In this document: in pieces, positions 55,759-64,000 of the stretch
How the letters are laid out: every line of letters begins with the position of its first letter
How positions within the stretch are numbered: the stretch's first letter is position 1
Source of the DNA: Xylocopa sonorina
Lineage: Eukaryota > Arthropoda > Insecta > Hymenoptera > Apidae
Length of the DNA: 64,000 bases
Assembly: GCF_050948175.1 (NCBI RefSeq)
Contig: NW_027490172.1
Location: forward strand, 992,001 to 1,056,000
Direction of reading: 5' to 3'
The notes under the pieces: generated by a model
What the model was told of the DNA's origin: nothing
Database searches by the model: none
What the model saw: the letters and a program-made list of their open reading frames with translations, nothing else
Position numbers and translations under genes: made by a program

Positions 55759-56802
55759 TCCATGCTAGGAAATAGCGTTTGCAGATGTCTACGTATCGCA
55801 GCAATAGAGTTTTAATGCTTCCTAAAACGCGATATCGCACCTCTCTTCTATGTTTCATGATAAGGTATAATATTCATTGCGAAGTGCCATGTATACCTCG
55901 TATTCACTTCAAAAGATTGTAAATGCGACACTTCCTTGCTAGGAAATATTGTTTGCAGATGTCTACGTATCACAGCAATGGAGTACTAATGCTTCTTAAA
56001 ACGAGATTTCGTATTTCACTTCTATGTTTCGTAATAAGATATAATATTCATTGTGTAATGTTATGTATACCTCGTATACACTTCAGTGGCATGTAAGTGC
56101 GAAATTTCCTTGCTAGGAAATAGAGTTTGCAGATGTCTACGTATAATAGCAATAGATTTCTAATGCTTCTCAAAACGCGATATAGCACCTCATTCCTATG
56201 TTTCATGATAAGCTATAATATTCATTGCGAAGTGTCATGTATATCTCGTATTCACTTCAAAAGAATGTAAATGCTACAATTCCATGCTAGGAAATAGCGT
56301 TTGCGGATGTCTACGTATCGCAGCAATTGAGTTCTAATGCTTCCTAAAACGCGATATCGCATCTCTCTTCTATGTTTCATGATATGGTATAATATTCATT
56401 GCGAAGTGTCATGTATACCTCGTATTCACTTCAAATGAATGTAAATGCGACACTTCCATGCTAGGAAATAGCTTTTGCAGATGTCTACGTATCGTAGCAA
56501 TAGAGTTCTAATGCTTCTTAAAACGCGATATCGCATCTCACTGCTATGTTTTATGATAAGATATAATATTCATTATGGAGTGTTATGTATACCTCGTACT
56601 CACTTCAAAAGAATGTAAATGCGACCCTTCCATGCTAGGAAATAGCCTTTGCAGATGTCTACGTATCGTAGCAATAGAGTTCTAATGCTTCTTAAAACGC
56701 GATATCGCATCTCACTGCTATGTTTTATGATAAGATATAATATTCATTATGGAGTGTTATGTATACCTCGTACTCACTTCAAAAGAATGTAAATGCGACA
56801 CT
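55759..56802 (+). repeat. 6-monomer tandem duplication, first unit (1,044 bp)
   Basis: The unit spans six monomers from TCCATGCTAGG at 55,759 and is repeated directly at 56,803. Private marks shared by both units are AAAAGATTGTAAATG, AATGCTACAATTCC, GTTTGCGGATGTC, GCAATTGAGTTC, TGATATGGTATAAT, TGATAAGCTATAAT and TATGTTTTATG. Confidence 0.9.
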
Positions 56803-57846
56803 TCCATGCTAGGAAATAGCGTTTGCAGATGTCTACGTATCGCAGCAATAGAGTTTTAATGCTTCCTAAAACGCGATATCGCACCTCTCTTCTATGTTTC
56901 ATGATAAGGTATAATATTCATTGCGAAGTGCCAGGTATACCTCGTATTCACTTCAAAAGATTGTAAATGCGACACTTCCTTGCTAGGAAATATTGTTTGC
57001 AGATGTCTACGTATCACAGCAATGGAGTACTAATGCTTCTTAAAACGAGATCTCGTATTTCACTTCTATGTTTCGTAATAAGATATAATATTCATTGTGT
57101 AATGTTATGTATACCTCGTATACACTTCAGTGGCATGTAAGTGCGAAATTTCCTTGCTAGGAAATAGAGTTTGCAGATGTCTACGTATAATAGCAATAGA
57201 TTTCTAATGCTTCTCAAAACGCGATATAGCACCTCATTCCTATGTTTCATGATAAGCTATAATATTCATTGCGAAGTGTCATGTATATCTCGTATTCACT
57301 TCAAAAGAATGTAAATGCTACAATTCCATGCTAGGAAATAGCGTTTGCGGATGTCTACGTATCGCAGCAATTGAGTTCTAATGCTTCCTAAAACGCGATA
57401 TCGCATCTCTCTTCTATGTTTCATGATATGGTATAATATTCATTGCGAAGTGTCATGTATACCTCGTATTCACTTCAAATGAATGTAAATGCGACACTTC
57501 CATGCTAGGAAATAGCTTTTGCAGATGTCTACGTATCGTAGCAATAGAGTTCTAATGCTTCTTAAAACGCGATATCGCATCTCACTGCTATGTTTTATGA
57601 TAAGATATAATATTCATTATGGAGTGTTATGTATACCTCGTACTCACTTCAAAAGAATGTAAATGCGACCCTTCCATGCTAGGAAATAGCCTTTGCAGAT
57701 GTCTACGTATCGTAGCAATAGAGTTCTAATGCTTCTTAAAACGCGATATCGCATCTCACTGCTATGTTTTTTGATAAGATATAATATTCATTATGGAGTG
57801 TTATGTATACCTCGTACTCACTTCAAAAGAATGTAAATGCGACCCT
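56803..57846 (+). repeat. 6-monomer tandem duplication, second unit (1,044 bp)
   Basis: This unit is almost identical to the one before it. By eye I see only about three differences: GATTTCGT to GATCTCGT, GCCATGTAT to GCCAGGTAT, and TTTTATGAT to TTTTTTGAT. It looks like the youngest tandem duplication in the window. Confidence 0.9.
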
Positions 57847-60456
57847 TCCATGCTAGGAAATAGCCTTTGCAGATGTCTACGTATCGTAGCTATAGAGTTC
57901 TAATGCTTCTCAAAACGCGATATAGCATCTCATTCCTATGTTTCATGATAAAATATAATATTCATTGCGAAGTGTCATGTATACCTCGATTTCACTTCAC
58001 AAGAATGTAAATGCGACACTTCCTTGCTAGGAAATATTGTTTGCAGATGTCTACGTATCACAGCAATAGAGTACTAATGCTTCTTAAAACGAGATGACGT
58101 ATTTCACTTCTATGTTTCGTAATAAGATATAATATTCATTGTGTAATGTTATGTATACCTCGTATACACTTGAGTTGCATGTAAGTGCGAAACTTCCTTG
58201 CTAGGAAATAGAGTTTGCAGATGTCTACGTATAATAGCAATAGAGTTCTAATGCTTCTCAAAACGCGATATAGCACCTCATTCCTATGTTTCATGATAAG
58301 CTATAATATTCATTGCGAAGTGTCATGTATATCTCGCATTCACTTCAAAAGAATGTAAATGCGACACTTCCATGCTAGGAAATAGCGGTTGCGGATGTCT
58401 ACGTATCGCAGCAATAGAGTTCTAATGCTTCCTAAAACGCGATATCGCATCTCATTTCTATGTTTCATGATAGGATGTAATATTCATTGCGAAGTGTCAT
58501 GCATACCCCTTATTCATTTCAACAGAATGAAAATGCGACACTTCCTTGCTAGGAAATAGTGTTTCCAGATATCTACGTGTCGTAGCAATAGAGTTCTAGT
58601 GCTTCTTAAAACGGGATATCGCATTTCATTTCTATGTCTCATGATATGATATAATATTCATTGTGGAGTGTTATGTATACCACGTATTCACATAAAATGA
58701 ATGTAAATGCGACACTTCCTTTCTAGGAAATAGCGTTTCCAGATGTCTACGTATCGAAGCAATAGACATCTAATGCTTCATATATCGCGATATCGCATCT
58801 CATTTCTATGTATCATGATAAGATGTAATATTCGCAGTGCAGTGTTATGTATACCTCTTATTCACGTCAAAAGAATGTAAATGCGACACTTCCTTGCTAG
58901 GAAATAGCGTTTGCAGATGTCTACGTATCGCGGCATTAGAGTTCTAATGCTTCTCAAAACGCGACATCGCATCTCATTTCTATGTTTCATGATAAGATAT
59001 AATATTCATTGTGGAATGTTATGTATACCTCGTATTCGTTTCAAAAGAATGTAAATGCGACACTTTCTTGCTAGGAAGTAGCGTTTGCAGATGTCTACGT
59101 ACCGAAGCAATAGACTTCTAGAGCTTGCTAATTCGCGATATCGCATCTCATATCTATGTTTCATGATAATATATAATATTCATTGCGAAGTTTCATGTAT
59201 ACCTCGCATACAATTCAAACGAATGTGAATGCGACTGTTCCTTGCTAGGAAATAGTGATTGCAGATGTCTACGTGTCGAAGCAATAGTGTTCTAATGCTT
59301 CTTAAATCGTCATATCGCATCTCAATTCTATGTTTCATGATAAGATATAATATTCATTGTGAAGTGTCATGTATACCTCGTATTTCTTTCAAAAGAATGT
59401 AAATGCGACACTCCCTTGTTAGGATGTAGCGTTTGCAGATGTCTACGTATCGAACCAATAGAGTTCTATTGCTTCTTAAATCGAAATGTCGCATCCCATT
59501 TTCATGTTTCATGATAAGATATAATATTTAATGTGCAGTGTTATGTACTCCTCGTATTCACTACAAAAGAAAGTGAATGCGACAATACCTTGCCAGGAAA
59601 TAGCGTTTGCAGATGTCTCCGTATCGAAGAAATAGTGTTATAATGCTTCTCAAAACGCGATATCGCATCCCATTTCTATGCTTCATGATAAGATATAATA
59701 TTCATAGCGAAGTGTCATGTGTACCTCGTATTCACTCCAAACGAATGTAAATGCGACACTTCCTTGCTAGGAAATAGCGTTTGCAGATGTCTACGAATCG
59801 TAGCAATAGAGTTCTAATGTCTCTCAAAACGCGATATCGCATCCCATTCCTATGCTTCATGATAAGATATAATATTCATTGCGAAGTGTCATGTATACCT
59901 CGTATTCACTTCAGAAGAATATAAATGCGAATCTTCCTTGCTAGGAAATAGCGTTTGCAGATGACTACGTATCGTAGCAATAGAGTTCTAATGCTTCTTA
60001 AAACGCGATATAGCATCTCACATCTATGTTACGTGATAAGATATAATGTTCATTGCGAAGTGTCATGTATACCTCGCATTCACTTCAAAATAATGTAAAT
60101 GCGAATCTTCCTTGCTAGGAAATAGCGTTTGCAGATGTCTACGTATCGTAGCAATAGAGTTCTAATGTCTCTCAAAACGCGATATCGCATCCCATTCCTA
60201 TGCTTCATGATAAGATATAATATTCATTGCGAAGAGTCATGTATAGCTCGTATTCACTTCAGAAGAATGTAAATGCGACACCTCCTTGCTAGGAAATAGC
60301 GTTTGCAGATGTCGACGTATCGTAGCAATACAGTTCTAATGCTTCCCAAAACGAGATATCGCATCTCCTTTCTATGTTTCATGATAAGATATAATATTCA
60401 TTGCGTTGTGTTATGTATACTTCGTATTCACTTCAAAAGAAAGTAAATGCGACACT

Positions 60457-63400
60457 TCCTAGCAAGGAAGTAGCGTTTGCAGATGTCTACGTATCGTAGC
60501 AATAGAGTTCTGATGCTACTTAAATCGCGATATCGCATCTCATTTCTATGTTTCGTGATAAGATATAATAATCATTGCGAAGTGTCATGTATACCTCGTA
60601 TTCACTCCAAAAGAATGTAAATGCGACTATTGCCTGCTAGGAAATAGCGTTTGCAGATGTCTACGTATCGTAGCAATAGAGTTCTGATGCTACTTAAATC
60701 GCGATATCGCATCTCATATATATGTTTCGTGATAAGATATGATATTCATTGCGAAGTGTCATGTATACCTCTTATTCACTTCAAAAGAATGTAAGTGCCA
60801 CACTTCCATGCTAGGAAATAGCGATTGCAGATGTCTCCGCATCGAGGCCATAGAGTTCTAATGCTTCTTAAAACGCGATATCTCATCTCTCTTCTATGTT
60901 TCATGGTAAGATATAATATTCATTGCGAAGTGTCATGTACACCTCGTTTTCAATTCAAAAGAAAGTAAATGCGGCTACTGCTTGCTGGGAAATAGCGTTT
61001 GCAGATGTCTACGTATCGTAGCAATAGAGATCTAATGCTACTTAAATCGCAATATCGCATCTCATTTATATGTTTCGTGATAAGGTATAATATTCATTGC
61101 GAAGTGTCATGTATACCTCGTATTAACTTCAAAAGAATGTAAATGCGACTACTGCTTGATAGGAAATAGGGTTTGCAGATGTCAACGTATCGTAGAAATA
61201 GAGTTCTAATGCTACTTAAACCGCGATATCGCATCTCATTTATATGTTTCGTGATAAGATATATCATTCATTGCGAAGTGTCATGTATACCTCGTATTCA
61301 CTCCAAAAGAATGTAAATGCGACTATTGCTTGCTAGGAAATAGCGTTTGCAGATGTCTACGTATCGTAGCAATAGTGTTCTAATGCTTCTAAAAACGCGA
61401 TATCGCATCGCATTTCTGTGTTTCATGATAAGATATATTATTCATTGCGAAGGGTTATGTATTCCCCGTCTGCACTTCAAATGAATGTTAATGCGACATT
61501 TTGTTTCTAGGAAATAGCGTTTGCAGATGTCCACCTATCGAAACAATAGAGTTCTAATGCACCGTATATCGCGATATCGCATATCATTTCTATGTTTCAT
61601 GATAAGATATAGTATTCATTGTGCAATGTTAAGTATACCTCGTATTCACCTCAAAAGGATATAAATGCGACACTTCCTTGCTAGGAAGTAGCGTTTGCAG
61701 ATGTCTACGTATCGAAGCAATAGAGTTCGAACGCTTCTTAAAACGCGATATCGCATCTCATTTCTATGTTTCATGATAAGATATAATATTCATTGTGGAG
61801 TGTTATGTATACCTAGTATTTACATCAAAAAAATGTAAATGCGACACTTCCTTGCTAGGAAATAGCTTCTGCAGGTGTCTACGTATCGTAGCAATATAGT
61901 TCTAATGCCTCTTAAAACGCGATATCGCATCTCATTTCTGTGTTTCATGGTAAGATATAATATTCATTGTGGAGTGTTATGTATACCTGGTATTCACTTC
62001 AAAAAAATGTAAATGCGACACTTCCTTCCTAGGAAATAGCGTTTGCAGATGTCTACGTATCGAAGCAATAGTGTTCTAATGCTCCTTCAAACGGGATATC
62101 GCATCTCATTTCTATGTTTCAGGATAATATATAATATTCATTGCGATGTGTGGTGTATACTTCGAATTCACATCAAAAGAATGTAAATGCGGTACTTCCT
62201 TGCTAGGAAATAGCGATTCCAGATATCTATGTATCGTAGCAGTAGAGTTCTAATGCTTCTTAAAACGCGATATCACATCTCTCTTCTATGTTTCATGATA
62301 AGATATAATATTCATTGCGAAGTGTCATGTATACCTCGTTCTTTTCTCCAAACGAATGTAAATGCGACACTTCCTTGCTAGGAAATAGCGTATTCAGATG
62401 TCTACCTATCGTAGCAAAAGGGTTCTAATGCTATTTAAATCGCGATAACACATCTCATTTCTATGTTTCGTGGTAAGATATAATATTCATTGCGAAGTGT
62501 CATGTACACTTCATATTCACTTCAAAAGAATGTAAATGCGACTATTGCTTGCTAGGAAATAGCGTTTGCAGATGTCTATGTATCGTAGCAATAGAGTTCT
62601 AACGCTACTTAAATCGCAATATCGCATATCATTTCTACGTTTCGTGATAAGATATAATATTCATTGCGAAGTGTCATGTACACATCGTATTCACTTCAAA
62701 AGAATGAAAATGCGAGTATTGCTTGGTAGGAAATAGCGTTTGCAGATGTCTACGTATCGTAGCAATAAAGTTCTAATGCTACTTAAATCGCGATATCGCA
62801 TCTCATCTATATGTTTCGTGATAAGATATAATATTTACTGCGAAGTGTCATGTATACCTCGTATTCACTTCAAAAGAATGTAAGTGCGACACTTCTATAC
62901 TAGGAAATAGCGTTTCCAGATGTCCCCGCATCGAGGCCACAGAGTTCTAATGCTTCTTACAACGCGATATCGCATCTCTCTTCTATGTTTCATGATAAGA
63001 TATAATATTCATTGCGAAGTGTCATGTATACCTCGTATTCAATTCAAAAGTATGTAAATACGACTATTGCCTGCTAGGAAATAGCGTTTGCAGATGTCTA
63101 CGTATCGTAGCAATAGAGTTCTAATGCTACTTAAATCGCGATATCGCATCTCATTTATATGTTTCGTGATAAGATATAATATTCATTGCGAAGTGTCATG
63201 TATACCTCGTATTCAATTCAAAAGAATGTAAGTGCGGCACTCCCATGCTAGGTAATAGAGTTTGCAGATATCTCCGCATCGAGGCCAGAGAGATCTAATG
63301 CTTCTTAAAACGCGAAATCGCATCTCACATCTATGTTTCATAATAAGATATAATATTCATTGCGATGTGTCATGTACACCTCGTATTCAATTCAAAAGAA

Positions 63401-63763
63401 AGTAAATGCGACTACTGCTTGCTAGGAAATAGGGTTTGCTGATGTCTACGTATCGTAGAAATAGGGTTCTAATGCTACTTAAATCGCGATATCGCATCTC
63501 ATTTCTAAGTTTCCTGATAAGATATAATATTCATTGCGTAGTGTCATGTACACCTCGTATTCACTTCAAAAGAATGTAAATGCGACACTTCCTTGCTAGG
63601 AAATGGCGTATTCAGATGTCTGCGTATCGTAGCAATACAGTTCTAATGCTACTTAAATCGCGATATCGCATCTCATTTATATGTTTCGTGATAAGATACA
63701 ATATTCATCGCGAAGTGTCATGTATACCTCGTATTCACTTCAAAAGAATGTAAATGCGACACT
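60457..63763 (+). repeat. Edge-type subfamily with TACTTAAATCGCG
   Basis: Many monomers in this stretch have CTACTTAAATCGCG (near 60.51, 60.69, 61.04, 62.78, 63.13, 63.48 and 63.65 kb, with close variants between), TTTCGTGATAAG and often GCGACTATTGC or GCGACTACTGC before TTGCTAGG. A second type with CCGCATCGAGGCC occurs at 60,837, 62,926 and 63,274, spaced by about 12 and then 2 monomers. This is a low-order local amplification distinct from the interior. Confidence 0.7.
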
Positions 63764-63937
63764 TCCATGCTAGGAAATAGCGTCTGCAGATGTCTACGCG
63801 TTGTGGCAATAGAGTTCTAATGCTTCTTAAAACGCGATATCGAATCTCAATTCTATGTTTCACTATAAGATATAATATTCATTGCGAAGTGTCATGTATT
63901 CCTCGTATTCACATCAAGAGAATGTAAATGCGACTAT

Positions 63938-64000
63938 TCCTTGCTAGGGCATAGCGTTTGCAGATGCCTACGTATCGTAGCAATAGAGTTCTAATGCTTC
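63938..64000 (+). repeat. Partial monomer at the right end
   Basis: The first 63 bases of a monomer (TCCTTGCTAGGGCATAGCG, then GCAGATGCCTACG) are cut by the end of the window. The array therefore continues beyond it, as it does to the left of base 1, where the sequence also begins inside the array. Confidence 0.9.

Larger units (their letters stand above)
44627..58542 (+). repeat. Array segment 3: h/i-rich region with recent duplications
   Basis: About 80 monomers. The h/i pair appears many times here, whereas it is rare before 43.4 kb. Other typical variants are GAATTCACTTCAAATG with GAAGCGTCATG, ATGGAGTGATATG with AAAGAAAGTAAATG, and CTTAAAATGCG with ATACCGCGATTTC. Spacings of duplicated blocks are whole monomers (6, 16, 17 and 21) and are listed separately. 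There is no gene or unique sequence. Confidence 0.85.
1..64000 (+). repeat. Tandem satellite array, 174-bp monomer, whole window
   Basis: The landmark TCCATGCTAGG recurs at 1, 175, 349, 523 and so on, every 174 bases, to the last copy at 63,938. All copies lie in the same orientation, and I found no inverted monomer, no spacer and no inserted mobile element. Small indels total only a few bases over 64 kb, plus one 86-bp deletion near 28.5 kb, so the phase is almost perfect. A typical unit is about 37% GC. Size, head-to-tail order and nested higher-order repeats are the hallmarks of eukaryotic satellite DNA, often centromeric or pericentromeric. Function at a centromere is an inference, since nothing in the sequence proves it. 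The family is not one I recognise. No stretch of this window holds a gene I can support. Confidence 0.98.
58543..64000 (+). repeat. Array segment 4: diverged monomers, probable approach to array edge
   Basis: Phase and orientation continue, but each monomer carries many private changes and I see no long duplicated block. Examples are GACATCTAATGCTTCATATATCGCG near 58.77 kb in two parts (GACATCTAATG, CATATATCGCG), TTCGCAGTGCAG near 58.83 kb, GAGCTTGCTAATTCGCG near 59.12 kb, ATTTAATGTGCAG near 59.53 kb and CACCGTATATCGCG near 61.56 kb. Diverged monomers beside a homogenised region are the usual picture near a satellite array edge. The true edge is not reached inside the window. Confidence 0.75.

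Noticed and set aside
60541..60570. Half-match to a CENP-B box (TTCGTGATA)
   Set aside because: The TTCG-N4-A part is present but the CGGG part is not. A match this short is expected by chance.
1..64000. CRISPR array
   Set aside because: There is no alternation of short conserved repeats and unique spacers. The whole 174-base unit repeats, including its variable part.
1..64000. tRNA, 5S rRNA or other tandem RNA genes
   Set aside because: I saw no A-box/B-box pair, cloverleaf or rRNA-like core in the monomer on either strand.
1..64000. Telomeric repeats or inserted transposons
   Set aside because: I saw no short TTAGG/TTAGGG-like runs, terminal repeats, target-site duplications or poly-A tails. 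The monomer phase continues throughout.

Overview
The whole 64 kb window is one uninterrupted satellite DNA array. A unit of about 174 bp is repeated head to tail on the same strand from the first base to the last. I count 368 monomer intervals plus a 63-base partial monomer at the right end. I see no protein-coding gene, RNA gene, transposon, CRISPR array or unique sequence. All short open frames are frames of the satellite itself that escaped its usual stop codons.

The organism cannot be named from this sequence. Kilobase arrays of a roughly nucleosome-sized monomer with nested higher-order repeats are a eukaryotic feature, typical of centromeric or pericentromeric heterochromatin and sometimes of subtelomeres. 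The monomer is about 37% GC. A typical unit holds 9 CpG where about 6 are expected, so there is no sign of CpG decay. That fits a genome, or a locus, with little cytosine methylation, as in many invertebrates, but it is only a hint. I do not recognise the monomer as a named satellite family.

Layout. (1) 1-14,093: monomer variants in recurring cassettes, with a clear 10-monomer (1,740 bp) higher-order period. (2) 14,094-44,626: a second set of variants with the same 10-monomer period, overlaid by a tandem 27/26-monomer superunit (30,015-39,232) and by a long-range duplication of about 9.5 kb (about 19.0-28.5 kb against 34.7-44.6 kb). A compound monomer at 28,361-28,622 contains the only large phase break, an 86-bp half-monomer deletion. 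(3) 44,627-58,542: rich in a distinctive alternating subfamily pair, with young segmental duplications at spacings of 6, 16, 17 and 21 monomers and two copies of a pocket of strongly diverged monomers. (4) 58,543-64,000: diverged monomers with no kilobase-scale duplication, looking like the approach to an array edge.

The parts work as an evolutionary record rather than a pathway. Integer-monomer steps (6, 9, 10, 13, 16, 17, 21, 26, 27) and shared rare indels point to unequal exchange or conversion between aligned monomers. The homogenised interior and diverged right side match the usual behaviour of satellite arrays. Each monomer also carries short dyads, including a 10-bp palindrome in several variants and a 5-bp-arm hairpin. 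These are the only candidate functional motifs I can point to.
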